From the NCBI RefSeq assembly GCF_002407605.1, contig NZ_NXGV01000001.1, positions 383,142 to 447,141 of the forward strand: a stretch of DNA of 64,000 nt. The letters are read 5' to 3'. This document shows positions 47,171 through 56,306 of this stretch, one piece after another. Under the pieces are notes generated by a model, which was given only the letters and a program-made list of their open reading frames with translations, searched no databases and was not told where the DNA came from. The position numbers were made by a program, and so were the translations under genes. Within the stretch, counting starts at the first letter, position 1, and every line of letters begins with the position of its first letter. The DNA comes from Marinobacter sp. ANT_B65 (GTDB lineage Bacteria; Pseudomonadota; Gammaproteobacteria; Pseudomonadales; Oleiphilaceae).

Positions 47171-49125
47171 CAGCCGGCCTCGCTGGTGCCAGCCTGGCGC
47201 AGTGCTGCGGCGGCATCAATGACATCTTGCTGGGAGCTGACACTCAGGTCGATGATTTCCCGCGCCTGGGCCACGTAGTAGGCCAGTTGTTCGTCGTGAC
47301 GGCTTCCGGCCTTGTCCAGTGCCTTCTGGATGTCTGACAGGCTGGCGACCACCTGTTGGTTGGACTGGCTGAACAGTTCAATGGCTTGTGCGAAGGCATC
47401 GCTCAGGGCGCCCACTTCCTGGCTGCTGCCGGTGATGTCGTTCCCCAGTCTGCCCAGTTGCTGGCTTTGTTCCTGAATCAAGGTGTTGAAGCGCTCGCTG
47501 ATGTCTGTGAGGGTTTCTTTGGCGCCGTTGATGAGTGAGTCAACCGCACTCTGCTGGCTGTCGGCGCTGTTGCGCTGGCTTTCCAGCAGGCTGTCCAGCT
47601 CCTGTACCAGTCGCTGGCGTTCTTCCAGCAGTTCGTTTTCCCGTTCGCTGTTACGGGCAATTTCCGTCTGCAGCTGGCGGATAACCTCGGCTGCGGCTTT
47701 CGGGGTTTCGGAGGCGGTTTCAATCAGGCGGGTCATGGGTGTTTCCAGCGCTGTGCCCAGTTCCGCCAGGTGCCTGGCTGCTGTGGCTTCCAGGCTCTCC
47801 AGGCGGGTGGCGGCTGATTCTGCCCGCGCGGCTTCCTGATCCCTCAGTCCGGAAAGCTGTTGGCCTATGGTGGATATCAGCTCGTCTATGCCGGTTTTCT
47901 GGCTGTTCACCAGGTCTGCGCTGTTGCGCTGGAGGTGTTCCTGATACCCGGTCAGTGACTGCTGCAGGCTGGCAATGAGTTCCCGGGACTGGACCTGCAA
48001 TCTGGCGAGGTGTTGCTCGCTGTGTTCCTGCAGTCTGGCATGATGCTTTTCACTGTGTTCCTGCAGTGCCCGGGCAGAAGTTGTACTGGTTTTTTGCTGT
48101 TCAGACAGGCTCTGCTGCCAGCGTTCGCCAGCCTCTTCTGTGGTTTTCTGGAAACGGGATGTGAGTTCCGCAAGTTGCTGGCGGGCATCATCAGACCAGG
48201 CTTGATGCACTGTGTGAGTTTCTTTTTGCAGTTGTTCCATGGCACTGATAACAATGGGCTCTACCCGTTCAGCCGCCTGCTTCGAACTGTCATCCAGCGC
48301 CTTGGTCAGCGACTGTGCGACCGAGTCGGCCAGAGTCTGGTAGTGGCTGCCGACTGTGCTGTGGAATTCCTGCTGGTTGCGGGTAAGGGACTGTTCCAGT
48401 TGCTGACCGAGCTGTTCCATTCGCGAGGTCATGCGCTCCATGGCCGATGCCATTTCCGGCAGTGCCAGTGCCTGGGTTTCCAGGGCATGGAAAGCCTGCT
48501 GGCGCTGATGGTCTGCAGACAGGTGGTGCAGTTTTTCCCGCAGGGTTGAATCAAGCGTCCGGGATTCCTGTAGCCGGTCCCGGCGGCTGAGGGTTGATGC
48601 CAGCCCCAGCATGGCTGAGGCAGCAACACCGGCTATGGATGTACCGAAAGCCAGGCTCAGCCCTGCGATGGGTGCGGCCAACGCACTGCGGATGGCACTG
48701 AGTTCCGTACTGTTGTCCAGTGCCGAGGCAGCGCCTCCCAGGGTTACGATCATGCCGGCGAATGTGCCTAGCAAGCCCAGCATCACCAGCAGGCCGGTCA
48801 GGTAGGGTGTCATTTGGGGCGCGGGCAGGCCTGCGGCATGGCCTTCAATCCGGCGCTGTACGGGAAACTGCATGGGCTGGGGCAGGGCGCCCAGCCAGGC
48901 GGTTATCTGGTCATGGGTTTCGGGGAGCTGGTTAACTTTTTCTGCGAGCTGGCGGGTTTGCCGGCGGAAATTCACCAGCTCACCAAAGCCCAGGCAATAC
49001 ACCAGAGCAATAATGCCGGTGAACGCCAGGGCCAGCCTATCGGAACCAATAAAACCTGCGCCGACCCAGCACACCGCCGCAAGGCCGATGGCGAAAGCCA
49101 GGGTAAAAAACAGTCTACTCATCAT
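47170..49125 (-). CDS. DUF802 protein: MotA/TolQ-like channel with long coiled coil
   Basis: 651 residues. Membrane spans at about 5-27, 32-50, 108-130 and 148-175, the last two with the MotA/ExbB-like stretch GLLVMLGLLGTFAGMIVTLGG and GLSLAFGTSIAGVAASAMLG. From about residue 185 to 640 the chain is Gln/Glu/Ser-rich helical repeat (for example LQEHSEQHLARLQVQSREL), a coiled coil of some 450 residues. ZorA, the MotA-like protein of Zorya phage defence, shares this build of short channel plus long tail, but zorC/D/E are absent here. It overlaps both neighbours. Confidence 0.85.
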   Translation of the reverse strand: MMSRLFFTLAFAIGLAAVCWVGAGFIGSDRLALAFTGIIALVYCLGFGELVNFRRQTRQLAEKVNQLPETHDQITAWLGALPQPMQFPVQRRIEGHAAGLPAPQMTPYLTGLLVMLGLLGTFAGMIVTLGGAASALDNSTELSAIRSALAAPIAGLSLAFGTSIAGVAASAMLGLASTLSRRDRLQESRTLDSTLREKLHHLSADHQRQQAFHALETQALALPEMASAMERMTSRMEQLGQQLEQSLTRNQQEFHSTVGSHYQTLADSVAQSLTKALDDSSKQAAERVEPIVISAMEQLQKETHTVHQAWSDDARQQLAELTSRFQKTTEEAGERWQQSLSEQQKTSTTSARALQEHSEKHHARLQEHSEQHLARLQVQSRELIASLQQSLTGYQEHLQRNSADLVNSQKTGIDELISTIGQQLSGLRDQEAARAESAATRLESLEATAARHLAELGTALETPMTRLIETASETPKAAAEVIRQLQTEIARNSERENELLEERQRLVQELDSLLESQRNSADSQQSAVDSLINGAKETLTDISERFNTLIQEQSQQLGRLGNDITGSSQEVGALSDAFAQAIELFSQSNQQVVASLSDIQKALDKAGSRHDEQLAYYVAQAREIIDLSVSSQQDVIDAAAALRQAGTSEAG

Positions 49126-49853
49126 GGGGTCTTGTTAACCTCGTTGTGGCAGGCTTCAAGCAAACCAAGCACCGGCTCCAGCCGAACATCCAGTTCAGCA
49201 AGTAACATAATCTGCGTTTCCTCGCAGTAACGGTGGAACCAGTTTTCAGGGGGCTGGCCTGATTCCTGGGTTTGCTCAGAGGGTGTCTGTAAGGCCTGGA
49301 AATGCTGTTCCAGTACCCGGGAAATTTGAGAAAAACACTGGCTGGTGTAGCCAGCCATGGTGTGGTCGAACACCGCATCCAGTTCGGCCAACCGGGCCAG
49401 AGTCTGCCCCTGGATTTTCATGGACTTGCGTACCTTGTCCCGGAGTTGTCGGCTGTTCGCGGTGATTCTGCGCCTTAGTGCGAGCCAGGCATTCTGCACT
49501 GGCTCAAATTCCGGCTCGCCTTCAAATTCCAGCTCATCGGCCCATTCCTGAATGCGGCGAATCAGGGCCCGGCGGGTAGTGGCCAGCTCGTCGGTCAGCG
49601 TGTTTACCATCGCTTCCTGCACTTCGCCCGGCTGCCGTGTACGGTAAGCGGTCGCGGCATCCAGGTTCATGGTGTCACCCAGCCCGAAAAGACGGCCGAG
49701 CCGTTCGGAAAGGCATGGTAACTGGCTGTGTTCAGGCAGCACGGCGGTATTGGCCAGTTGCTGCAACAGTCTGTCCCTGGGGCCTGTCTGTGCCAGAGGT
49801 GCGGATGGCATTGGGCGTGTTCTCACTCGGGTTTCCGGGCAGGTAGCATGCAA
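49122..49853 (-). CDS. DUF3348 family protein
   Basis: 243 residues, mostly helical. Conserved parts: LTDELATTRRALIRRI, WLALRRRITANSRQLRDKVRKSM and LDAVFDHTMAGYTSQCFSQIS. It is the first gene of the DUF3348-DUF802-OmpA-DUF2894 operon and overlaps DUF802 by four bases (ATGA). The family has no known role but always seems to travel with DUF802 and an OmpA protein in my recollection of related genomes. Confidence 0.82.
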   Translation of the reverse strand: MHATCPETRVRTRPMPSAPLAQTGPRDRLLQQLANTAVLPEHSQLPCLSERLGRLFGLGDTMNLDAATAYRTRQPGEVQEAMVNTLTDELATTRRALIRRIQEWADELEFEGEPEFEPVQNAWLALRRRITANSRQLRDKVRKSMKIQGQTLARLAELDAVFDHTMAGYTSQCFSQISRVLEQHFQALQTPSEQTQESGQPPENWFHRYCEETQIMLLAELDVRLEPVLGLLEACHNEVNKTP

Positions 49854-50007
49854 GGGCGCTATTCTACTGGCTAAGGGGTTTGAATGATAATGACCTTACT
49901 GTGAGGAAATGCGTGCTTTCGGAAGGCAGCGATTGCCAAAGTTACACCAAAACCGGGTAGGCTAGGTTCTGAGAAAAATAATTCAGATTTTTCAGGGAGA
50001 TTGGATT

Positions 50008-50769
50008 GTGCGCTTGCGAATACTGTCGGATTTGCATGTTGAGTGTTTTCAGGAAGGTCGTGATCTGCCGGATGTAGCTGCAGATGTGGTTATTCTTGCC
50101 GGGGACATTCACCGTACAGGGGAAGGCCTTGCCTGGGCAGCGGAACAGTTTGCCGGGCAGGAGATCATCTACGTTCCGGGTAACCATGAGTTTTACGGTA
50201 CAAGCATGCCCGATGCGCGTAAGGCCATGGCTGCCGAGGCGGGGCGCCTGGGCATTCACCTGCTGGATAACAACACGGTGGATATTGGCAAGGTGCGCTT
50301 TCACGGCACCACACTTTGGACAGATTTTCGTCTGTATGCCGGCCAGCCTGATTATGATCCATCGCAGACGGAAGAGCGCGCGCTCGCCTTTATGCCCGAT
50401 TTCCGCATTATCGAGCAGCCGGAGGGTGAGGTTTACACTACGGCAGAAAGCCAGAGGCTGCATGCAGAAGCCATTGCCTGGCTTGAGGCGGAGCTGAGCG
50501 AACCCTGCTCGGGGCCGCGAGTGGTGATCAGCCACCATGCGCCGTTACCTGAGTGTATTCCGCCGAAATACAAGGGGGATTCGTTATCTCCAGCCTTCGC
50601 TTCGGACTTGCGGGCAATGATGGGGAAAATGGACCTGTGGGTTCACGGCCATGTTCACGAACCCGTTGATCTGCAGGTTGCCGGCACCCGGATATTTGCC
50701 AACCCGGGTGCTTACCCGAAGGAATATGAGCCACCACTGTTTGTTGCAGACAGAATCGTCGAGGTCTGA
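50008..50769 (+). CDS. Calcineurin-like metallophosphoesterase
   Basis: 253 residues with the full motif set in order: LSDLHVE (D and H metal ligands), LAGDIHRTG, GNHEFYG, VISHHAPLP and VHGHVHEPVD. It is a cytoplasmic phosphatase of unknown substrate. The GTG start is preceded by GGGAGA. It is followed 25 bases later by the DOPA-dioxygenase-like gene. Confidence 0.88.
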   Translation: MRLRILSDLHVECFQEGRDLPDVAADVVILAGDIHRTGEGLAWAAEQFAGQEIIYVPGNHEFYGTSMPDARKAMAAEAGRLGIHLLDNNTVDIGKVRFHGTTLWTDFRLYAGQPDYDPSQTEERALAFMPDFRIIEQPEGEVYTTAESQRLHAEAIAWLEAELSEPCSGPRVVISHHAPLPECIPPKYKGDSLSPAFASDLRAMMGKMDLWVHGHVHEPVDLQVAGTRIFANPGAYPKEYEPPLFVADRIVEV

Positions 50770-50794
50770 GCCCTTGAGGCAAATGGAGAACTTA

Positions 50795-51154
50795 ATGAAT
50801 GAAACCAGGCGCCCTGTTAATTCTCACAAGGCTTACCATGCACACGTATATTTTGAGAAAGAGACATTGTCTTTTGCGACGTCTTTGTGTGAGCAGGCTG
50901 GTAAAAAATTCGGCCTGAAAGTTGGTCGAGTGCATCAGAAGATGGTTGGGCCGCACCCAAAGTGGAGCTGCCAGATTACATTTGGATCTCAGCATTTTGA
51001 TGATTTTGTTACCTGGCTTGAATTACACAGAGAAGGGCTTACGATTCTGATACATGCTCTATCCGGCAATGATCTGGAAGACCATACAATATACGCGTAC
51101 TGGTTAGGAGGCAGTGTTGAGCTCGATTTATCCATGTTTGAGCAGGCAATATGA
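50795..51154 (+). CDS. DOPA 4,5-dioxygenase family protein
   Basis: 119 residues of the DOPA-dioxygenase-like family (PF08883): AYHAHVYFEKETLSFATSL with the His ligands, VGPHPKWSCQITFG, and the C-terminal LIHALSGNDLEDHT. Extradiol ring-cleaving enzymes of this family open catechol rings. The ATG at 50795 has GGAG six bases upstream, while an in-frame ATG 12 bases earlier is also possible. Its substrate here is not known. Confidence 0.85.
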   Translation: MNETRRPVNSHKAYHAHVYFEKETLSFATSLCEQAGKKFGLKVGRVHQKMVGPHPKWSCQITFGSQHFDDFVTWLELHREGLTILIHALSGNDLEDHTIYAYWLGGSVELDLSMFEQAI

Positions 51155-51182
51155 CCGCCGTTAAACCACTCTGAGGCTTGTT

Positions 51183-52658
51183 GTGACACTTTCTTGTGCT
51201 GATAACTTTGTTGAAGTGACCACTGCTGAAGCAGCGGTTGATCGTCTCGCCACCCTTTATGGGCAGGCAACCAGCGCACTGCGCGCGGCTCTGAAACAGT
51301 ATATTAGCGATCGCCAGCTGCCGGAGGATGCCCGGACCGCCTTTCGTTACCCGGAACTGCGCCTGACGTACCGCGCCCAGGGAGAGATGCCCAGCAGTAT
51401 GCGTGCCTACGCACGGCTGCAGGTACCCGGTGTTTACAGCATCACGGTGACTCAGCCAGAGGCCTTCAGGCGTTATCTGGAGAGCCAGTTGGGGCACATG
51501 ATGAGGGATTTCGCAGTAGTTGTTGAGGTGGGTTCGAGCCAGGTCGACATTCCCTATCCCTATGTTGTTGAGCAGGGGGACGAGCTTGGTGCTTCGGGTG
51601 TTACCGCCAGTGAACTGGCGCGGGTATTTCCCAGCACGGATCTGTCTGCCACCAACGATGGCACCGCCGATGGCCTGTACGACTGGCAAGAGCTGGAGCA
51701 AATGCCGCTGGCCCTGTTTGATGCGGCGCGCACGGATTTTTCATTACGCCGGCTGGTGCATTACACCGGCAGCGACTGGCAGCATGTGCAGCCCTGGATA
51801 TTGCTGACTAACTACCACCGGTACGTTGACCAGTTTATCCGTCACGGGTTGGATATGCTGCAGGGCGACTCGCGCTTTCAGAGCATGGTATTGCCCGGTA
51901 ATGTGGTGATTGAGCGGGGGATGGCCGAAGGTGAGATGCAGGCGATTATCGACTCTGTGGTCTGGCATCAGTTCCAGATGCCGGCTTATCACCTGAAGGC
52001 GGTTGAACCTGAACAGGGCATTACTTTGGTAAATATTGGCGTAGGGCCGTCCAACGCCAAGAACATAACTGATCACCTTGCCGTACTGCGCCCGCACTGC
52101 TGGCTGATGATTGGTCATTGCGGTGGGCTGCGGCAGTCGCAGGTAATTGGTGACTATGTACTGGCCCATGCCTATATGCGCCGGGATGGCATCCTTGATC
52201 GGGTATTGCCGCCGTACATTCCTTTACCGGCTCTGGCCGAAGTTCAGCAAGTGCTTCAGCAGGCAGCTGCTGAGATTACCGGCGAGGAAGGTGAGACACT
52301 CCGGCGCCGGCTTCGTACCGGCACAGTATTAACCTACGATGATCGTAACTGGGAGTTGCGCTGGGCTCAGGAGCGGCCGCAGATTAACCTCGCCCGTGCC
52401 ATTGCGGTTGATATGGAGAGCGGCACGGTAGCAGCGCAGGGTTATCGGTTGCGTGTACCTTACGGCACCTTGTTGTGCGTCTCCGACAAGCCACTGCACA
52501 GCGAGATCAAACTCCCCGGGGCCGCAGGAGCCTTTTACGAGAGAGCAGTTGCCCAGCATTTGCATATTGGCATCCGCGCACTGGAACTGATGCGCAGCGA
52601 GCGTTACACCTTGCACTCGCGCAAACTGCGTAGCTTTGATGAGCCGCCGTTCCGTTGA
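51183..52658 (+). CDS. amn: AMP nucleosidase
   Basis: 491 residues. N-terminal Amn-specific domain; the C-terminal purine-phosphorylase fold includes VNIGVGPSNAKNITDHLAVLRP, MIGHCGGLRQSQVIGDYVLAHAY and AVDMESGTVAAQGYRLRVPYGTLLCVSD. It cleaves AMP to adenine and ribose 5-phosphate, so it tunes adenylate pools. The start is GTG, right after the DOPA-dioxygenase-like gene. Confidence 0.95.
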   Translation: MTLSCADNFVEVTTAEAAVDRLATLYGQATSALRAALKQYISDRQLPEDARTAFRYPELRLTYRAQGEMPSSMRAYARLQVPGVYSITVTQPEAFRRYLESQLGHMMRDFAVVVEVGSSQVDIPYPYVVEQGDELGASGVTASELARVFPSTDLSATNDGTADGLYDWQELEQMPLALFDAARTDFSLRRLVHYTGSDWQHVQPWILLTNYHRYVDQFIRHGLDMLQGDSRFQSMVLPGNVVIERGMAEGEMQAIIDSVVWHQFQMPAYHLKAVEPEQGITLVNIGVGPSNAKNITDHLAVLRPHCWLMIGHCGGLRQSQVIGDYVLAHAYMRRDGILDRVLPPYIPLPALAEVQQVLQQAAAEITGEEGETLRRRLRTGTVLTYDDRNWELRWAQERPQINLARAIAVDMESGTVAAQGYRLRVPYGTLLCVSDKPLHSEIKLPGAAGAFYERAVAQHLHIGIRALELMRSERYTLHSRKLRSFDEPPFR

Positions 52659-52709
52659 GCCTGGCCAGGCATCGGTTTCATTTTTATGCGTTCATGTTTG
52701 CAATTAATG

Positions 52710-53246
52710 CTAGTCCCAGCGGCATATGCTGAAAGCGCCATGAGAAAAGTCTGGGTGCTCATAATTGTCGAATGCAAACTCAATTTCAGGTGTGGTCAGA
52801 TCGCAATTCAGTGTTCCTAGCCGCTCGGTAATTGCCCGGGATGGCCCGGCTTCACCGGTCAAGTACCAGAGCAGGTATTTTTCGCCTTCATAGACCAAGC
52901 CTACTACTTGCCGGATTCTCGTTTCGTCGAAGAGTTTCCCGGGGCGTCGGGATTTGATCACTTTTTCCGGGAAGCTGAACCGACCATTTGAGTCGGTTCT
53001 GACTCTATCGACGTACTCTTTGTCGTAATCAAGAGTTCGGTAGACCTCAATGTTTTCCAGAGGGGTTCCGTTGTTACGGACACTCCCATGTACCTCCGGG
53101 GACAGATGGACATCGTATTGCTTAAAGTACTGCTTTATCTGATCAAACATACCTGCATTGGCCTCATGAGGAATAACAAGAACGGTTGCACATAGCAGCA
53201 AGGCCATAATGGATTGGAGAAGCAGTGAGTATGATTTTCCGGGCAT
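52710..53246 (-). CDS. DUF6795-like secreted protein with carboxypeptidase-regulatory-like fold
   Basis: 178 residues from the ATG at 53246; a hydrophobic segment (LLLQSIMALLLCATVLVIPHEANA, read from residue 7) acts as signal. The domain that follows, LSPEVHGSVRNNGTPLENIEVYRTLDYDKEYVDRV, with FSFPEKVIKSRRPGKLFDETRIR, is a beta-sandwich of the regulatory-like type and resembles DUF6795 proteins, which occur beside T6SS and Rhs genes. A truncated second copy lies at 53528-53627. Its role may be as a PAAR or VgrG accessory; that is a guess. Confidence 0.6.
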   Translation of the reverse strand: MPGKSYSLLLQSIMALLLCATVLVIPHEANAGMFDQIKQYFKQYDVHLSPEVHGSVRNNGTPLENIEVYRTLDYDKEYVDRVRTDSNGRFSFPEKVIKSRRPGKLFDETRIRQVVGLVYEGEKYLLWYLTGEAGPSRAITERLGTLNCDLTTPEIEFAFDNYEHPDFSHGAFSICRWD

Positions 53247-53303
53247 GGCTATTACCAGCAATGTGCGCCTTGATCTCGGTTTAATCGGAGGAATATTTGG
53301 CAA

Positions 53304-53527
53304 GAGACTGGCTTTTCAGCGCGTAAGCGTCAGGCAGCTTTCGGAGAGGGAGCGAGAGAGGGCGGGTTTCAGGGCAGTTCATCGGCAACATATCCTATGT
53401 TGAATTACGCCGCGCGAGCAGGCGAGTCATCCTTGTCAGCACGATTGGAGTGCTAAGATACTTGAGCCAAGACAGAGTCTCAAGCCTCTGATTGATTCTG
53501 TATGCGCGTCCGTAGGTGCAATTAATG
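53304..53527. other. Intergenic stretch between the two DUF6795-like copies
   Basis: No convincing frame. The last 10 bases before the relic (GCAATTAATG) match those after the stop of the intact copy at 52700-52709, so homology continues past the gene end, showing that the duplication covered flanking DNA. Confidence 0.45.
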
Positions 53528-53627
53528 CTAGTCCCAGCGACATATCGTGGCTGCAGCGTGATTGAAATCTGGAAATTCAAGATTCTTGAATACAACCACC
53601 GTTTCCGGTGTGGTCAGATCGCAATTC
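53528..53627 (-). pseudogene. 3' fragment of a second DUF6795-like gene, cut by the IS3 element
   Basis: Reading from the IS edge down: NCDLTTPETVVVFKNLEFPDFNHAAATICRWD then stop. The intact neighbour ends NCDLTTPEIEFAFDNYEHPDFSHGAFSICRWD. About 32 codons remain; the rest of the gene is not found on the far side of the IS. Confidence 0.85.
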
Positions 53628-53689
53628 TGAATCGCCCCTAGTTTCATAGACACCTCCAGGCCTTATAATCAAGGTATCCAGGAGGTTCA

Positions 53690-53968
53690 ATGAGCAACCC
53701 ACGCTACACCGAAGAATTCAAAATTGAAGCCGTCAAACAGGTGGCTGACCGAGATCATTCCGTTGCCGAGGTCGCTGCTCGATTAGGCGTGTCAGGGCAC
53801 AGTCTTTATCAGTGGATCAAACGCTATTCCAAGCCCGCCGATCAGCGTCAGCATGACGATGAGCTTCAGGCTGAGAATCGTCGGTTAAAGGCCGAGCTGA
53901 AACGCGTATCGGAAGAGCGAGATATATTAAAAAAGGCCACCGCGTACTTCGCCAGAGAGTCCGATTGA
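53690..53968 (+). CDS. IS3-family transposase OrfA (HTH protein)
   Basis: 92 residues: RYTEEFKIEAVKQVADRDHSVAEVAARLGVSGHSLYQWIK is the helix-turn-helix (about 4-43) and a leucine zipper follows (LQAENRRLKAELKRVSEERDILKKATAYFA). It appears intact. It overlaps OrfB by four bases, as in IS3 elements where a frameshift makes the OrfAB transposase. Confidence 0.93.
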   Translation: MSNPRYTEEFKIEAVKQVADRDHSVAEVAARLGVSGHSLYQWIKRYSKPADQRQHDDELQAENRRLKAELKRVSEERDILKKATAYFARESD

Positions 53969-54768
53969 GGTACGCGTTTATTCAGAGCCAAGTGGACCAG
54001 TACCCGGTGCGACGACTGTGCAAAATGATGTCCGTGCACCCCAGCGGTTACTATGCCTGGTGCGGCAACAAGCTATCTGATCGGGCCCGGGAAGATCAAC
54101 GTTTGCTGGGTCAGATTAAACACTCATGGCTTGAAAGCGGTGGTGTGTATGGCTATCGCAAAATTCATCTGGATCTTCGTGAAGCTGGTGAGGCTTGCGG
54201 CAAGCACAGAGTGGCCCGTCTTATGCGCAGCGAGGGACTGCGTTCACAGACCGGTTATCGCCGCCGCCCAATGTTGCCTGGGTGACTGATATAACTTACA
54301 TCCGCACCTACAAAGGCTGGCTGTATTTGTCCGTGGTTATCGATCTGTTCTCTCGGCAGGTCGTCGGCTGGTCGATGAAGCCGCGCATGACCTCTGATCT
54401 TGGCGCTGGACACACTGTTAGCAGCGGTCTGGCGGCGCAAGCCACAAGGGAATGTCATGGTTCATTCGGACCAAGGCAGCCAGTTTAGTAGTGGTGATTG
54501 GCAGAGCTTCCTGAAAGCGAATCATCTGGTGGGCCGCATGAGTCGCCACGGTAACTGCCATGACAATGCAGTCGCCGAAAGCTTCTTCCAACTACTAAAA
54601 AGAGAGAGAATTAAACGGCAGATCTACCCGACACGCGAAGCTGCGAGGCAGGACGTGTTCAATTATATTGAAATGTTTTATAACCCAAGGCGCCGGCACG
54701 GCACGAGTGGTGACCTGTCACCGGTCGAGTTCGAAAAGCGTCATTACCAGAGTCTGGCGAGTGTCTAG
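53965..54768 (+). pseudogene. IS3-family transposase OrfB, broken by a deletion and a frameshift
   Basis: The first part (MRYAFIQSQVDQYPVRRLCK ... [13 protein letters not shown]) is normal. At about 54262 a stretch before [21 protein letters not shown] is missing (RRRP joins directly to PNVAW), changing frame. At about 54398 one extra base shifts the frame again before [15 protein letters not shown]. Catalytic residues survive in pieces: D in VTDITY, D in HSDQGSQF, E in NAVAESFFQLLKRE. No continuous protein can be made. Confidence 0.9.
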
Positions 54769-54882
54769 AATACTGGGGGCGATTCAAAGGGATCTGGATA
54801 ACGTTTCTCGTGACTCTGGATGTATAATAATTGGTTGTGTTTCAGGTGAGTATATAAACGGTCCCTACAAGGTGGATCAGTT

Positions 54883-55542
54883 ATGAATAATTTAAGTGCG
54901 GATATTTCTGATCTATTGTATACCTCAAAAGACGGTAGTTTTCATGATTCCTTTGAAATGAGTCTTTTAGAAGATGACGAAATTCCATTTGAAAGGGTGC
55001 CGAAGTTAAAAGGTCTAATTGTTGACTCTGAATCTTCGGAAGTTCTTTCAATGTCCCTTTGTGTCGCTAGGTTGTTGTGTTCGTGGGGAGATGAGTTTGG
55101 TCTTGAATTTATGGAAAGGCTTGTTGATTCCCGTATAGATAAACGATTTAATTTGAACCCCCATAGGCTCAGAAATTATGACACAACTTACGAAGAGATA
55201 TTGGATTCCGCAATCTGTTTTTGGGTACGGTACTCCGATCGAGGCATAGAAAAGGGAATATGGGCAAGGGAAAGGGTGAAAAGTCTTGTAAAAAAATTGA
55301 TCCAACTTTCAAGTGATCTGCCATTTGAAATTAAAGCCCTCTATGATCAGGTGAGTCGAAGTTCATGGCCGGAAATTGTTGAAGATGTAAAAACGCATTT
55401 GAGTTTAATTCTGAGTGATGAAAATCAAAGTCTTTGGAAGGTGGTAGATGCTATAGATTTTGTTGATAGGTATGATTCGGATTTTGTTGATCGGTTGCTT
55501 TGTGAACATGGTAAAAGTCGAAAGGATTTTTCTAAAAATTAG
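54883..55542 (+). CDS. Unknown protein, orphan immunity-like
   Basis: 219 residues, AT-rich, with no recognised family. Acidic and helical (for example VSRSSWPEIVEDVKTHLSLIL), typical in size and makeup of immunity proteins found beside Rhs tips. It starts after the IS3 element and its stop lies only a few bases before the IS5 remnant begins, so any upstream toxin tip has been lost. Confidence 0.55.
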   Translation: MNNLSADISDLLYTSKDGSFHDSFEMSLLEDDEIPFERVPKLKGLIVDSESSEVLSMSLCVARLLCSWGDEFGLEFMERLVDSRIDKRFNLNPHRLRNYDTTYEEILDSAICFWVRYSDRGIEKGIWARERVKSLVKKLIQLSSDLPFEIKALYDQVSRSSWPEIVEDVKTHLSLILSDENQSLWKVVDAIDFVDRYDSDFVDRLLCEHGKSRKDFSKN

Positions 55543-55545
55543 GGA

Positions 55546-56269
55546 GGGTCTGATTTGCGGCTGAATCGTTTTTGAATTCGAAAAAAGACCATTCAAAGCC
55601 GATTCATGCGTAATCTTCCTCTCTGGTTGTTCGTTTTTTGCCCGTTTCCCGCCATTTCGGCAAAATTCAGGCGCACGGGCCCTATGCCACCAAGTATTTT
55701 TCACCGATCAGCAGGTTGCTGAACGCAGCCAGCAAATGCAGCCGGTTACTGTTCTTAGCCAGGCCGCGATAGCGAACCTTGCTGTAGCCAAACACCTGCT
55801 TGATGTACCGAAAGGGATGTTCCACTTTTGAGTGAATGCTGGCTTTGATTTTTTCAGTTTGTCCTCATCCAGCCCTTTCCGGGCACTGGGACGCCTGGCG
55901 ATGAACCAAGATGGTCCAGTTTCAGGCCAGCGAACTGACGCATGGACTCTATCTCGTGCAGGGCGTCTTCCATCGCGGGGTCACTGAGGTTATAGAACAA
56001 CTGCATGCAGTGAACTCGGAGCATGGCAGACAACGGATAAGGAGGCCGTCCGTTCTCGCCCTTGGGGTAATAACGAGCCACCTTCTTCTCCAGCTGCTTC
56101 CACGGAATCAGCTTGTCCATTCGCTCCAGAAAAATCTAGCGACGGGTTTTGCGTTTTTTGATCTGGTACTCGGCTTCGGAGAAGGTGATCTGATCCACGG
56201 TGGCAACGATCCTATGCGGTTGACGATGACCGTATTATCGCTGATTTTTGCGACTTGTTCAGAGTCTCC
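55546..56269. mobile_element. Remnant of an IS5-family element
   Basis: About 0.72 kb, containing a transposase with a large internal deletion. Ends are weakly similar inverted repeats (GGGTCTGATTT at the left; GGAGACTCTGAAC reversed at the right). A second copy of the right-hand end, including the transposase start, lies inverted at about 60566. Boundaries are approximate. Confidence 0.75.
55682..56198 (-). pseudogene. IS5-family transposase with internal deletion, stop and frameshift
   Basis: The frame begins GTG at 56198: DQITFSEAEYQIKKRKTRR, then a TAG stop replaces the expected Glu codon before [18 protein letters not shown]. It runs on through [20 protein letters not shown] to GLKLDHL, then jumps to WFIARRPS, so the central DDE-bearing part (roughly 150 codons by family length) is missing. 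Further on, an A-run has lost one base before KASIHSKVEHPFRYIKQVFG. The C-terminal NLLIGEKYLVA remains. Confidence 0.9.
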
Positions 56270-56306
56270 GTAGTGAGTGATGGTTATCTCGGGGAGATAG
56301 ATTGAG

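Larger units (their letters stand above)
53628..54786. mobile_element. Defective IS3-family insertion sequence
   Basis: About 1.16 kb with imperfect terminal inverted repeats of 26 bases. The left end starts TGAATCGCCCC and the right end, reversed, starts TGAATCGCCCCC; both end TAGACAC. It carries an OrfA and a frameshifted OrfB. The 3-base flanks (TTC and AAG) do not match, so there is no target duplication, which points to a deletion or recombination on one side after insertion. Confidence 0.88.

Noticed and set aside
45915..49853. Complete Zorya defence system
   Set aside because: Only the ZorA/ZorB-like parts are present; no helicase or nuclease genes of Zorya are adjacent.
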